From Noviluteimonas gilva (GTDB lineage Bacteria > Pseudomonadota > Gammaproteobacteria > Xanthomonadales > Xanthomonadaceae): a DNA stretch of 64,000 bases. Each line of letters begins with the position of its first letter. Position 1 is the stretch's first letter. Where the stretch lies: positions 1,174,464-1,238,463 of the forward strand of contig NZ_WOXT01000001.1 of assembly GCF_009740395.1 (NCBI RefSeq), in the 5' to 3' direction. Positions 34,668 through 43,966 of the stretch are shown here, one piece after another. Position numbers and translations under genes: made by a program. Under the pieces are notes generated by a model, which saw only the letters and a list, made by a program, of their open reading frames with translations, made no database searches and was not told the DNA's origin.

Positions 34668-36004
34668 CCCCCGACGCGGACCCGCGATTGCGCCGGTGGA
34701 CCGCGCCGCTGCGGTTCGCCGCGCGGCTGTTCACCGGTCGCGCCGCGCCCGGCGAATTGCGCGCAGCGTGCGTGCGCGTGCTCGCCAACGTGCCGTTCGC
34801 CGACGGCGCACGTCGCCGTTTGCTGCTGTCCACGCGTCCGAACCCGTTCGCGCCCCGCGACCCGCACGCCCATGCATGGCCGCGCGATCTGATGCGGCCC
34901 GCGCCGCCCGTCGCCGGCAAGCCCGATGTCTTCGTGTGGGCGCTGATCGACTGGCATTTCCGCATCCAGCGCCCGCAGCATCTCGCGCACGCATGGGCGC
35001 AACGCGGACACCGCGTGTTCTATGTGTCGAACGAATCGATCGACGCACCGGCGCCCGGTTTCTCGCCGGAATTGCTGGATGCGAACGCGCGCCTGTACCA
35101 GGTGCATCTGCACGTCAGCAACGCGCCGACGATCTATCACGCGATGCCGACGGCAGCGCAATCGGCCGAGCTCGACGCGAGCCTGCGCGCATTCCTCGAA
35201 TGGACCGGCGCGACCGACGCCATTTCGGTGGTGCAACATCCCTTCTGGTCGGACCTCGCCACGCGCGTGTCCGGTGCGCGCGTCATCTACGACTGCATGG
35301 ACCACCATGCCGGTTTCGACAACAACGCGCCCGACGTGATCGAAGCCGAGCATCGCCTCGTTGCCGAGGCGGAAAGCGTCGTCGTCACCAGCGCATGGCT
35401 TGCGCAATCCTTCGAAGGAAAAGCGCGTCGGGTGCAGGTCGTGCGCAACGCGTGCGACTACACGCTGTTCGCAACGCCGCCGCGTGAACGCTTCCGCGAT
35501 GAAGCGGGTCGCCGCGTCATCGGCTACCACGGCGCGATCGCACCGTGGTTCGACGTCGAACTCGTCGCGCGCGTTGCGCGCGCATTCCCGGACGCGCTCG
35601 TGGTGCTGGTCGGCGCGGACACGACGGGCGCGGCTGCGCAACTCGCCGAGTTCCCGAACGTCCGCTTCACGGGCGAAGTGGACTACACCACGCTGCCTTA
35701 CTGGGTTCACGGATTCGACGTCGGCCTGCTGCCTTTCCGCGTGACGCCCCTGACGCTGGCGACCAACCCCGTGAAGGTTTACGAATACCTGGCCGCGGGG
35801 AAACCGGTCGTGGGCGTCGACCTGCCCGAAATGGCGCAGTTCGACGAACTCGTTCACATCGCGCGTGACGACGGGCACTTCCTCGCCGCCGTGCGCGCCT
35901 GCCTCGACGCCGCGCCGGACGAACACCAACGCCGTGCACGCCAGGCATTTGCCTCACAACAGACCTGGGGCCGCCGCGCGGATGCCATCCTCCCCGGCTG
36001 CTAG
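34664..36004 (+). CDS. Glycosyltransferase with RPQH motif (GT-B like)
   Basis: Start GTG 34664 overlaps the cystathionine beta-synthase stop codon (GTGA). The 446-residue protein has VWALIDWHFRIQRPQHLAHA near residues 90-105, a motif shared with the second glycosyltransferase of the cluster. The middle has VIYDCMDHHAGF, and the C-terminal half has GYHGAIAPWFD, FTGEVDYTTLPYW, FDVGLLPFR and NPVKVYEYLAAGKPVVG, the nucleotide-sugar binding pattern of GT4-like enzymes. The N-terminal 60 residues are Arg-rich without a clear membrane helix. The sugar and acceptor are unknown. Confidence 0.85.
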   Translation: MTPDADPRLRRWTAPLRFAARLFTGRAAPGELRAACVRVLANVPFADGARRRLLLSTRPNPFAPRDPHAHAWPRDLMRPAPPVAGKPDVFVWALIDWHFRIQRPQHLAHAWAQRGHRVFYVSNESIDAPAPGFSPELLDANARLYQVHLHVSNAPTIYHAMPTAAQSAELDASLRAFLEWTGATDAISVVQHPFWSDLATRVSGARVIYDCMDHHAGFDNNAPDVIEAEHRLVAEAESVVVTSAWLAQSFEGKARRVQVVRNACDYTLFATPPRERFRDEAGRRVIGYHGAIAPWFDVELVARVARAFPDALVVLVGADTTGAAAQLAEFPNVRFTGEVDYTTLPYWVHGFDVGLLPFRVTPLTLATNPVKVYEYLAAGKPVVGVDLPEMAQFDELVHIARDDGHFLAAVRACLDAAPDEHQRRARQAFASQQTWGRRADAILPGC

Positions 36005-36055
36005 AATCGTCGACGCACGCACATTTTGCGCACTCACGCTAATGGGACCCCGCGG

Positions 36056-37237
36056 ATGAAACCAGAAGGACAGGGCGGCACGCGACACGGGCTCGGTACG
36101 CTCGCGATCCACGCCGGGCAATCCCCCGACCCCTCGACCGGCGCCGTGATGACGCCGATCTACGCGACCTCGACGTATGCGCAGTCCAGCCCCGGTGAAC
36201 ACCAGGGCTTCGAGTACTCGCGCACGCACAATCCCACGCGCTTCGCCTACGAGCGCTGCATCGCCGGCCTGGAAGGCGGCACGCGCGGCTTCGCGTTCGC
36301 CTCGGGCCTGGCGGCGACCTCCACGTTGCTGGAAGTGCTGGACAGCGGCGACCACGTGATCGCGATGGACGATGTCTACGGCGGCACGTTCCGCCTGTTC
36401 GAGCGCGTGCGCCGCCGCACGGCGGGCCTGGATTTCAGCTGGGTGGATCTCACCGATCCGGCGAAGTTCGAAGCCGCGATCAAGCCCAACACCAAGATGG
36501 TGTGGATCGAAACCCCGACCAATCCGTTGCTGAAGATCGTCGACATCGACGCGATCGCGAAGATCGCGAAGCAGCGCGGCCTGCTGGTCGTCGTCGACAA
36601 CACCTTCTCCTCGCCGATGGTGCAGCGCCCGCTGGAACACGGCGCGGACATCGTCATGCATTCGGCGACGAAGTACCTCAACGGCCACAGCGACATGGTC
36701 GGCGGCATCCTCGTGGTCGGCGACGACGCCGAACTCGCCGAGAAGCTCGCCTTCCTGCAGAACTCCATCGGCGCGGTGCAGGGGCCGTTCGACAGCTTCC
36801 TCGCGCTGCGCGGCCTCAAGACGCTGCACTTGCGCATGCGCGCGCATTGCGACAACGCGCTCGCGTTGGCGCAGTGGCTGGAATCGCATCCGGCGATCGA
36901 ACGCGTCGTCTATCCGGGCCTGGCCTCGCATCCGCACCACGCGCTCGCCAAGCGCCAGATGGACGGGTTCGGCGGCATCGTCACGATCTTCGTGAAGGGT
37001 GGCCTGGAAGCGTCCAAGCGCTTCTGCGAACGCACCAGGCTGTTCACGCTGGCCGAATCGCTCGGCGGCGTGGAAAGCCTCGTCAACCATCCCGCGATCA
37101 TGACGCACGCGTCGATCCCGCCGGAACGCCGCGCGCAACTGGGGTTGTTCGACAACCTCGTGCGCCTGAGCGTGGGCGTGGAAGACCTCGAAGACCTGCG
37201 TCGCGATCTCGACCACGCACTGCAATCGAAGACCTGA
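36056..37237 (+). CDS. Cystathionine gamma-synthase/lyase (PLP enzyme)
   Basis: The 393-residue protein belongs to the Cys/Met metabolism PLP family: TLAIHAGQSPDPSTGAV at the start, SRTHNPTR near residue 57, HSATKYLNGHSD with the PLP Lys206, and SLGGVESLVNHPAIMTHASI near 340. Together with the cystathionine beta-synthase two genes upstream it completes the homocysteine-to-cysteine reverse transsulfuration route if it acts as a lyase; a synthase role is also possible. TAGAAT at 36002-36007 could be a -10 box, overlapping the upstream stop codon. It overlaps the next gene by 1 nt (TGATG). Confidence 0.88.
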   Translation: MKPEGQGGTRHGLGTLAIHAGQSPDPSTGAVMTPIYATSTYAQSSPGEHQGFEYSRTHNPTRFAYERCIAGLEGGTRGFAFASGLAATSTLLEVLDSGDHVIAMDDVYGGTFRLFERVRRRTAGLDFSWVDLTDPAKFEAAIKPNTKMVWIETPTNPLLKIVDIDAIAKIAKQRGLLVVVDNTFSSPMVQRPLEHGADIVMHSATKYLNGHSDMVGGILVVGDDAELAEKLAFLQNSIGAVQGPFDSFLALRGLKTLHLRMRAHCDNALALAQWLESHPAIERVVYPGLASHPHHALAKRQMDGFGGIVTIFVKGGLEASKRFCERTRLFTLAESLGGVESLVNHPAIMTHASIPPERRAQLGLFDNLVRLSVGVEDLEDLRRDLDHALQSKT

Positions 37238-38829
37238 TGAGCACCGATACGCCAGCCAGCCTGCAGCCCCAACGGGATGCGGCGCCTGCGATGCAAGACA
37301 GCGACGCAGCGCTGCTGCAAGCGCGCCGCGACGTGCTGTCCTACAAGTACGAAGTCGACCGCCTCTACACCGAATACCAGCGCGTGCACGGCGCCTACGC
37401 GCATTCGTCGGTCGAATTGCTCGCGCAGTACAACAAGGTGGTGGACGAGCTCGGCCGTTCGCGCCTGTGGCAGTTGTTCACGAAGATCGCGAAGGTCTGG
37501 TCGCGCATCCGCTACAAGCGCGAATACACCGACGTGATCCGTTCGATCCCGTTGCCGCGCGTCGTGCCGCCCGCGGGCTCGCGCCTGCGTCGCCCGGAAC
37601 TGCCGGACATCGGCGCGATCGAATACCGCGCGCACCCGGTGCCTGCCGAGAAGACCTGGGAAGCGACGTCGTTCCTGTCGCACACCTACTACAACAAGAT
37701 CGAAACGATCCTCGCGCGCCAGCCCGAGGGCCAGCGCCGCGTGTTCGTGCAGTCGGCGATCATCGATTGGTTCGTGCCGCTGTTCCAGCGCCCGCAGCAC
37801 ATGGCGCTCGCGATGGCGCGCCAGGGCTACCTGGTGTTCTACGTGACGGCCAACATGCTCGGCGATCGCGCGAAGGGCTTCCATGAAGTCGCGCCGAACG
37901 TGTTCATCACCAACCAGCCCGCGCATCTGATGGTCGATGACGCGCTGGTGTCGTGCTATTCGACGGTGGCCACGCTGCTGTCGTGGCAGGCCGACGTGGC
38001 CAGGAAGGTGCGTGCGCGCAACAACAAGCTGCTGTACGAGTACATCGACCACATCGATCCCGAAATCTCGTTCCACACCACCGGCCAGCTGGCCCGCCAG
38101 TTCGCATTGGTGGACGACGAGCACATCGACCTGGGCCTGGCATCGGCCGCGACGCTGCGCGAGGAACTGCGCGCGAAGCTCAACACCGTGCCCGTGACCT
38201 ACGTGCCCAACGGCGTGGACACCTATCACTACGACGAAGTGCTGCGCCACGACCGCCGTGCGACCGTGCCGCCGGACATGCGCGACGTGGTCGAAGCGGG
38301 GCGTCCGATCGTGGGCTACTTCGGCGCGATGGCACCGTGGTTGTGGTACGAGGCGATGAACGAACTGGCCAAGCAGCGCCCGGACCTGTCGTTCGTCTAC
38401 ATCGGCCCGGATTACCTGGACGCGGCGCGCAAGCTGGAGTCGCTGTCGAATGTCTACGCGCTCGGCGCGGTCGACTACGCGGTGCTGCCGTATTTCGCGC
38501 AGCACTTCGACGTGGCCATCATCCCGTTCAAGCAGGGCGAGATCGCGCGGACCACGTCGCCGCTCAAGCTGTTCGAATACTTCGCGCTCGGCCTGCCGGT
38601 GGTCGTGACGCAGGGCATGGAAGAGTGCGAGCAATTCCCCGAAGTGCTGACCGCGGGCTCCGCCGAAGCGTATTCGGTGGCGATCGACGAGGCGTTGTCG
38701 CGTTCGCGCGATCCGGAATGGATCGAACGCTTCCGCGCACTGGCCGAAGAAAATACCTGGGACAAGCGCGCGCAGGTGCTCAGTGCCGCGCATGACGCCG
38801 TTCTCGAAAACAAATCCGTGAGCAACTGA
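37237..38829 (+). CDS. Glycosyltransferase with N-terminal coiled coil
   Basis: The 530-residue protein has a coiled-coil-like N-terminus (residues 30-80, YKYEVDRLYTEYQRV), a region with RVVPPAGSRLRRPELPDIG, then SAIIDWFVPLFQRPQHMALA near residue 175, the same RPQH motif as the upstream glycosyltransferase. The C-terminal half has VPNGVDTYHYDEVL, GYFGAMAPWLWYEAM, LGAVDYAVLPYFAQHFDVAI and SPLKLFEYFALGLPVVV, a GT4-like donor domain. The similar middle and C-terminal parts suggest that the two enzymes arose by duplication. It overlaps both neighbours. Confidence 0.86.
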   Translation: MSTDTPASLQPQRDAAPAMQDSDAALLQARRDVLSYKYEVDRLYTEYQRVHGAYAHSSVELLAQYNKVVDELGRSRLWQLFTKIAKVWSRIRYKREYTDVIRSIPLPRVVPPAGSRLRRPELPDIGAIEYRAHPVPAEKTWEATSFLSHTYYNKIETILARQPEGQRRVFVQSAIIDWFVPLFQRPQHMALAMARQGYLVFYVTANMLGDRAKGFHEVAPNVFITNQPAHLMVDDALVSCYSTVATLLSWQADVARKVRARNNKLLYEYIDHIDPEISFHTTGQLARQFALVDDEHIDLGLASAATLREELRAKLNTVPVTYVPNGVDTYHYDEVLRHDRRATVPPDMRDVVEAGRPIVGYFGAMAPWLWYEAMNELAKQRPDLSFVYIGPDYLDAARKLESLSNVYALGAVDYAVLPYFAQHFDVAIIPFKQGEIARTTSPLKLFEYFALGLPVVVTQGMEECEQFPEVLTAGSAEAYSVAIDEALSRSRDPEWIERFRALAEENTWDKRAQVLSAAHDAVLENKSVSN

Positions 38830-39860
38830 TGACGACTTTGCGTGTTGGGCTGGTGGGGTACTACGGCTGGGGCAACTACGGCGACGAGTTCTTCAAGGAC
38901 GTGCTCGAAACCGAATTGAAGGATTGCCGCTTCCGCGTCCTCCACGACCTCGGTCCGAAGGGCGAGTTGATCCTGGACAACCTCCAGGCGAACATCGCCG
39001 ACGTGGACGTCATCATGATCGGCGGCGGCGACCTGGTCATCCCGTTCTCGCTCAGCACGCTGTACTGGCGCCCGGAATTCCTCGCCAAGCCGGTGGTGAT
39101 CTACGGCGTGGGCGTGCCCAAGTGGGGCGGTTACAACGCCGATGTCGTGCTGAAGATGCGCGAGTTCTTCCAGCATCCGTCGGTGAAGAAGATCACCGCG
39201 CGCGACCAGGAAAGCGCGGAGTGGATTTCGCAGCACCTCAAGCCGACCGCGCCGGTCGAATGCGCGCCCGACATCGTGTGCGCGTACACGCACGAATACG
39301 TCGCGCCGCGCGATCGCACCTTCGGCGTGGTCCTGCGCCACCAGCAGAATGGCGTCAGCCAGGAAAAGACGCGCGCGCTGCTCGATGCCGTCCGCGCCCG
39401 CGGCTTCCACCCGCGCCTGCTGATGCTCGCCACGGGCCGCACGCTGGCCGACGACTTCGATACGGTCGCGCGCCTGGACCTGGGCAACGCCGACATCGTG
39501 ATCCGCGACAACCTCGCCTCGTTGACCGATGAACTGATCTCCTGCGATCGCGTCGCCTCGATGAAATTCCACGGCTGCGTGGTGGCGATGACGCACGGCG
39601 TGCCGTGCCTGGCGTTGTCGTCGGCGAACAAGTTCAAGAATTTCTACGCCGAACTCGGCAAGCAGGCGTGGGTGTCCTCGCTCGCCGACGCCGCGCTGGA
39701 AACCAAGCTCGACGCCTTCCTCGACGCGCCACGCATGGCCTTCCCGCCGTCGATCCGCGAACACGCGCGCGAAGGCCTGGCCGCGCTGCGCCAGGACCTG
39801 GGCGACGCGGCCGGTGGTACGGTGAAGCACGCCCGCGGCGAGCGCGCCGTCGGCCACTGA
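38829..39860 (+). CDS. Polysaccharide pyruvyl transferase family protein
   Basis: The 343-residue protein begins RVGLVGYYGWGNYGDEFF, the family signature with its glycine-rich loop, and has IGGGDLVIPFS near residue 61, VECAPDIVCAY near residue 145 and MKFHGCVVAMTHGVPCLAL near residue 245. Family members add ketal pyruvate from phosphoenolpyruvate to sugars of exported glycans. It overlaps the upstream glycosyltransferase by 1 nt and is 13 bp from the exporter permease, so pyruvylation of the exported glycan is likely. Confidence 0.88.
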   Translation: MTTLRVGLVGYYGWGNYGDEFFKDVLETELKDCRFRVLHDLGPKGELILDNLQANIADVDVIMIGGGDLVIPFSLSTLYWRPEFLAKPVVIYGVGVPKWGGYNADVVLKMREFFQHPSVKKITARDQESAEWISQHLKPTAPVECAPDIVCAYTHEYVAPRDRTFGVVLRHQQNGVSQEKTRALLDAVRARGFHPRLLMLATGRTLADDFDTVARLDLGNADIVIRDNLASLTDELISCDRVASMKFHGCVVAMTHGVPCLALSSANKFKNFYAELGKQAWVSSLADAALETKLDAFLDAPRMAFPPSIREHAREGLAALRQDLGDAAGGTVKHARGERAVGH

Positions 39861-39873
39861 CGGATTCGATCCC

Positions 39874-40668
39874 ATGCCCATCGGCACGTTCGGACGCGAC
39901 CTGGCCGCGACCTTGCGGGAACCCGCGTTCTGGGGCTACTCGAGCTGGCTCGACATCCTCGTCAAGTATCGGCGCACGTCGATCGGCCCGGTGTGGATGG
40001 TGCTGCCGCCGTTCGTGTTCGTCGTGCTGCTCGGCACCATCTATTCGCAGCTGATGCATTTCCCGCCGCAGCACTACCTGCCGTTCCTCGGCGTTGGGTA
40101 TCTGCTGTGGCGCGTGATCATCCAGGTGATCACCGAATCGACGTCGGTGCTGCGCAACCACAAGTCCTTCATCTTCGACGGGCGCGTGCGGCTGACCGAC
40201 TATTTCCTGCGCACGCTGTCGAAGGCGATGTTCTATTTCGTGGCGTCGCTGCCGATCCTCGCGGGTGTGTTCGCGTGGTCGGACGAGATGCACGTCGCCA
40301 ACCTCGCGACGTTGTTGGTGACGATGCCTGTCTTCCTGCTCGGCATGCTGTGGCTCGCCGCGCACCTGGCCTTGTTCGGCGCACGCTTCCCGGATACTGC
40401 GGAATTCACGAACACGATCCTGATCTTCGCGTTCCTGGTCACGCCGATCCTCTGGTATCCGCAGCAGGCGCATGGCGGTCACGTGCTGACCATGGTCACG
40501 CGCGCCAATCCGGCCGCGCACCTGATCAACTTCGTGCGCGATCCATTGCTCGGCAAGATGCCGGACGCGTACACGCTGTGGTTCGTGGGCATCTTCGTCG
40601 TGGTCGGCGGTCTGTCGACGTCGTGGTTGTATCGACGCTACGGCCGCTACGTGCCGCTCTGGATCTGA
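39874..40668 (+). CDS. ABC-2 type permease of a polysaccharide exporter (Wzm-like)
   Basis: The 264-residue protein has six predicted membrane segments and an amphipathic N-terminus with LVKYRRTSIGPVWM, typical of Wzm/TagG-type permeases for O-antigen or capsule. The membrane part contains FPPQHYLPFLGVGYLLW and LFGARFPD. With the ATPase 7 bp downstream it forms an exporter that moves lipid-linked glycan across the inner membrane. Confidence 0.9.
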   Translation: MPIGTFGRDLAATLREPAFWGYSSWLDILVKYRRTSIGPVWMVLPPFVFVVLLGTIYSQLMHFPPQHYLPFLGVGYLLWRVIIQVITESTSVLRNHKSFIFDGRVRLTDYFLRTLSKAMFYFVASLPILAGVFAWSDEMHVANLATLLVTMPVFLLGMLWLAAHLALFGARFPDTAEFTNTILIFAFLVTPILWYPQQAHGGHVLTMVTRANPAAHLINFVRDPLLGKMPDAYTLWFVGIFVVVGGLSTSWLYRRYGRYVPLWI

Positions 40669-40675
40669 GGCGCAC

Positions 40676-41842
40676 ATGGCATCGAACCCCAAGCAGGGCG
40701 CGTCCATCCGGCTCAGCCGCGTCACGCTGAAGCTGCCGACCTTCTTCCAGCACCAGAAGGCCGAGGATTCGTGGCTGAAGACCTTGTTCGGCGCGGCGAT
40801 CGACCGCCCGGACCGGCGCCTCAACACGATCCTCAGCGACATCGATTTCGAAGCCAACGATGGCGACCGCATCGCGCTCATCGGGCGCAACGGTGCCGGC
40901 AAGACGAGCCTGTTGCACCTGTTGACGGGCTGCTACCTGCCCACCGAAGGCGAAGTCGAAATCCACGGTTCGCGCCAGGCACTGCTCAACGTTTCGCTCG
41001 GCTTCAATCCGGAAGCGACGCTGCGGGAAAACATCTTCCTTCGCGGCGCGGCGATGGGCGCGCCGATGCACACGATCCGCGACTCGGTGGGTTCGATCCT
41101 GGAATTCGCCGAACTCGGTGCGCTCGCGGGCCGACGCCTGGCGACGCTGTCGGCGGGCCAGCGCATGCGCCTGGGCTTCGCCATTTCCACCAGCGTGCAG
41201 CCGGACATCATGTTGCTCGACGAGTGGATCGGCACGGGCGATGCGCAGTTCATCAAGCGCGCACGCGAACGCATGCAGGACCGCGTGTCGGGTTCGCGCA
41301 TCATGGTGCTCGCCAGCCACAGCGACGACCTCGTGCGGCGCGTGTGCAATCGCGGGCTCGTGCTCGAAGCCGGTCGCGTGGTGTTCGATGGCGCGATCAA
41401 GCAGGCGCTCGATCACTACCGGCATTTGATCGCGCCGAAGGAACAACCCGCCGCCGCGGCCGCCGCGCCTGCGTTCGTTCCGCAGCGCCTCGCACATGCG
41501 ACGGGTCACGGCATTCGCTTCGCGAAGCCGCCGCATCGCCTGTTCGAAAACCTGGGCGAAGGCCGTTACGGCTTCACCGTGGAAATCCACGACGACACGC
41601 TCGCCAACGCGCTTGCATCGCTGTCGGCATCGCTCGCCGCGCGCGGGCTGCGGCCCAGCGCGTTCGCGTCGACGACGCGTGGCCTGCCGAATGTCTTCGA
41701 ATTCACCGGCGCCGGCGGCGCCACCGCGCGCGTCACGCTGACCGCATACGTGCCCAACGACACTGCGCGCCAGGCGCCCGGTGCGGTCGGTCGCATCCAT
41801 TTCGCGATGGTCGACGCCGCGCACGCCAACGCGCATTCCTGA
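40676..41842 (+). CDS. Wzt-like ABC ATPase with C-terminal extension
   Basis: The 388-residue protein has an NBD with Walker A GRNGAGKTS at residues 70-78, the signature LSAGQRMRLGF, Walker B IMLLDEWIGTGD and a switch His in LASHSDDLVRR. About 130 residues follow the NBD (from about 260), beginning after a Pro/Ala linker. In Wzt proteins this position holds a carbohydrate-binding domain that recognises the capped glycan; here it is similarly placed but the sequence is not diagnostic. It partners with the permease upstream. A small lipoprotein gene follows 34 bp later. Confidence 0.88.
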   Translation: MASNPKQGASIRLSRVTLKLPTFFQHQKAEDSWLKTLFGAAIDRPDRRLNTILSDIDFEANDGDRIALIGRNGAGKTSLLHLLTGCYLPTEGEVEIHGSRQALLNVSLGFNPEATLRENIFLRGAAMGAPMHTIRDSVGSILEFAELGALAGRRLATLSAGQRMRLGFAISTSVQPDIMLLDEWIGTGDAQFIKRARERMQDRVSGSRIMVLASHSDDLVRRVCNRGLVLEAGRVVFDGAIKQALDHYRHLIAPKEQPAAAAAAPAFVPQRLAHATGHGIRFAKPPHRLFENLGEGRYGFTVEIHDDTLANALASLSASLAARGLRPSAFASTTRGLPNVFEFTGAGGATARVTLTAYVPNDTARQAPGAVGRIHFAMVDAAHANAHS

Positions 41843-41876
41843 TTATTTCCGACCCCAATCCATTCGAGGCCACCTC

Positions 41877-42368
41877 ATGTCGCTCTTCCGTAACGCCGCG
41901 CTGATCGCCGCTTCCGCGCTCGTCCTTGCCGCCTGCCAGCGCAGCGAAACCGCCGCCGATGCGGCGACCGACGCCGCCGCGCAGCAGACCGTCCCCACCG
42001 CCGCCACCGTCGCGACCGCGCCGGCCGCGATCGCCGGCCCGCACATCGCGTCGGTCAGGGTCGGCCGTTACATCGAACCCAAGACCTTCCAGGTCGGCGG
42101 CGTGGCCACCAAGTTCAAGCAGGGCGAGAAGCTCTTCGCGATGGTGCAGCTGGAAAACATCGACGCGCCGACGCGCGTGGACGTCGCGCTGATCGATTCG
42201 CAGGGCGGCAACGTCGCCGGCGACAGCAAGACCATCGCGGCGAAGGGCGCGCATCGCGCCAACTTCTCGCTCGCGCCTGCCACCACGCTCGCTGCCGGCA
42301 GCTACACGCTCGAAGCGACGATGGAAGGCCAGGCGCAGCCGGAAAGCGTTTCGATCGAAGTGCGCTGA
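41877..42368 (+). CDS. Small periplasmic lipoprotein of unknown function
   Basis: The ATG at 41877 gives 163 residues with a lipoprotein signal ending LVLAAC (Cys about residue 20). An Ala/Thr linker follows to residue 55, then a compact beta-rich domain (IASVRVGRYIEP, FAMVQLENIDAPTRVDVALID, SYTLEATMEGQAQPES). The second half resembles an immunoglobulin-like fold of small outer membrane lipoproteins. It is the last + strand gene of the polysaccharide cluster, so a link to glycan export is possible but unproven. Confidence 0.8.
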   Translation: MSLFRNAALIAASALVLAACQRSETAADAATDAAAQQTVPTAATVATAPAAIAGPHIASVRVGRYIEPKTFQVGGVATKFKQGEKLFAMVQLENIDAPTRVDVALIDSQGGNVAGDSKTIAAKGAHRANFSLAPATTLAAGSYTLEATMEGQAQPESVSIEVR

Positions 42369-42384
42369 GGCACTTCGCTTCGAG

Positions 42385-43539
42385 TCACGCGTCGCGCGAT
42401 GCGAAGCGCGACGCGATGACCTGTGCGATGCGCTTGCCCGCCAGGCCATCGCCGTACGGATTGTGCGCGGTCGACATCCGCGCATAAGCCTGCGCGTCGT
42501 CGAGCAGGTGCGCCACGCTTTCGGCGATGCGGTTTTCGTCGGTTCCCACCAGCAGCACCGTGCCGGCATCGACGGCTTCCGGGCGCTCGGTGGTGTCGCG
42601 CATCACCAGCACCGGCTTGCCGAGCGACGGCGCTTCTTCCTGCACGCCGCCCGAGTCGGTGAGAATCACGTAGCTGCGCTGCATGAGGAATACGAACGGC
42701 AGGTAATCCTGCGGTTCGACCAGGTGCACGTTCGACAGGCCCGCCAGATGGCGGCGCACGGGTTCCTGCACGTTCGGATTCAGGTGCACCGGATACACGA
42801 TCTGCAAATCGGGCCGCGCCGCGAGACGCGCGATGGCGCGGCAGATGCGTTCGAAGCCTTCGCCGAAATTCTCGCGACGATGACCGGTGATGAGCAGCAG
42901 GCGGCGGTTTGGATCGAGGAAGGGGAAGCGCGCTTCCATCGCGCCGCGCAGTTGCGCGTCTTCGCGCAGGCGCGCGTCCACTTCGAGCAGCGCGTCGATG
43001 ACGGTGTTGCCGGTGACGTGGATGCCGTCGGCGGCGATGCCTTCGCGCTCGAGGTTCTCGCGCGAGCGCGGCGTCGGTGCGAAATGCAGCGCGCACAGCG
43101 GCGCGGTCAGGCGGCGATTCATTTCCTCCGGCCACGGCGCATGCATGTTGCCCGTGCGCAGGCCCGCTTCGACGTGGCCGATGGGCACGCGTGCGTAGAA
43201 CGCCGCCAGCGAGGTCGACAAGGTCGTCGACGTATCGCCATGCACGAGCACCAGGTCGGGCGCGAACTGCTGGAACACCGGCGTCATGCCGGTGACGATG
43301 CGGCTGGTGAGGTCGGGCAGGGTCTGGCCCTGCTGCATCAGGTCGAGGTCGGCGTCGGGGCGGATGTCGAAGACTTCCAGCACCTGGTCGAGCATCTGCC
43401 GATGTTGTGCGGTCACCACGACCTGCGCTTCGAGGTCGGGGTGGGCCTGGATCGCATGCACCACCGGCGCCATCTTGATGGCTTCCGGTCGCGTGCCGAA
43501 TACGACCATGACGCGCCTGCGCCCTTCGCTAGTTGTCAT
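42385..43539 (-). CDS. wecB: UDP-N-acetylglucosamine 2-epimerase (non-hydrolysing)
   Basis: The 384-residue protein has the family motifs: [16 protein letters not shown] at the start, [16 protein letters not shown] near residue 95, [20 protein letters not shown] near residue 115 and [19 protein letters not shown] near 290. It interconverts UDP-GlcNAc and UDP-ManNAc for surface glycans such as the enterobacterial common antigen type or O-antigen. It is 25 bp downstream of the gtrA gene, on the same strand. Confidence 0.94.
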   Translation of the reverse strand: MTTSEGRRRVMVVFGTRPEAIKMAPVVHAIQAHPDLEAQVVVTAQHRQMLDQVLEVFDIRPDADLDLMQQGQTLPDLTSRIVTGMTPVFQQFAPDLVLVHGDTSTTLSTSLAAFYARVPIGHVEAGLRTGNMHAPWPEEMNRRLTAPLCALHFAPTPRSRENLEREGIAADGIHVTGNTVIDALLEVDARLREDAQLRGAMEARFPFLDPNRRLLLITGHRRENFGEGFERICRAIARLAARPDLQIVYPVHLNPNVQEPVRRHLAGLSNVHLVEPQDYLPFVFLMQRSYVILTDSGGVQEEAPSLGKPVLVMRDTTERPEAVDAGTVLLVGTDENRIAESVAHLLDDAQAYARMSTAHNPYGDGLAGKRIAQVIASRFASRDA

Positions 43540-43564
43540 GGGAGGTACTCGTCTCCGGGCCGCA

Positions 43565-43966
43565 TCAGCCCGGCCAGCGTTTGAAGACCCAACGGTCCAG
43601 GAAAAAGAACACGACCACGGGCACGAAGGTCATGGTCGCGATGACCCCGTAAAGATACCCGGCATGCAGGACCGAGACCACAAGGTGCATCACGGCCGCG
43701 GACGCGGCGATGTTGCCCGCATGCACGAGCAGGTAGCGCGGAAGATCGCGCTGCACGCGGTTCTCCGAGCGGAACGCGAAGCCGCGCTGCAGCAGGAAAT
43801 TCAGCGGCACGGCCGCAAGGTAAGCCAGCACGGACGCGGGCACGGGTGCCACGCCCGCATGTTCGACGAGCAGCCACGCCATCACGCCGTAGAACAGCGT
43901 GGTCGCGCCGCCCACCATCGCGAAGCGCACGAAGCGCGCCGCCATCGCGGAGAGGTCCATCGTCAT
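43565..43966 (-). CDS. GtrA family membrane protein
   Basis: The 133-residue protein has four membrane segments with [16 protein letters not shown] and [14 protein letters not shown], the signature of GtrA, which takes part in moving lipid-linked glycans across the membrane. The ATG at 43966 overlaps the stop codon of the upstream GT2 gene by 4 nt, so the pair forms the classic GT2-GtrA set for glycan side-chain modification. Confidence 0.88.
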   Translation of the reverse strand: MTMDLSAMAARFVRFAMVGGATTLFYGVMAWLLVEHAGVAPVPASVLAYLAAVPLNFLLQRGFAFRSENRVQRDLPRYLLVHAGNIAASAAVMHLVVSVLHAGYLYGVIATMTFVPVVVFFFLDRWVFKRWPG

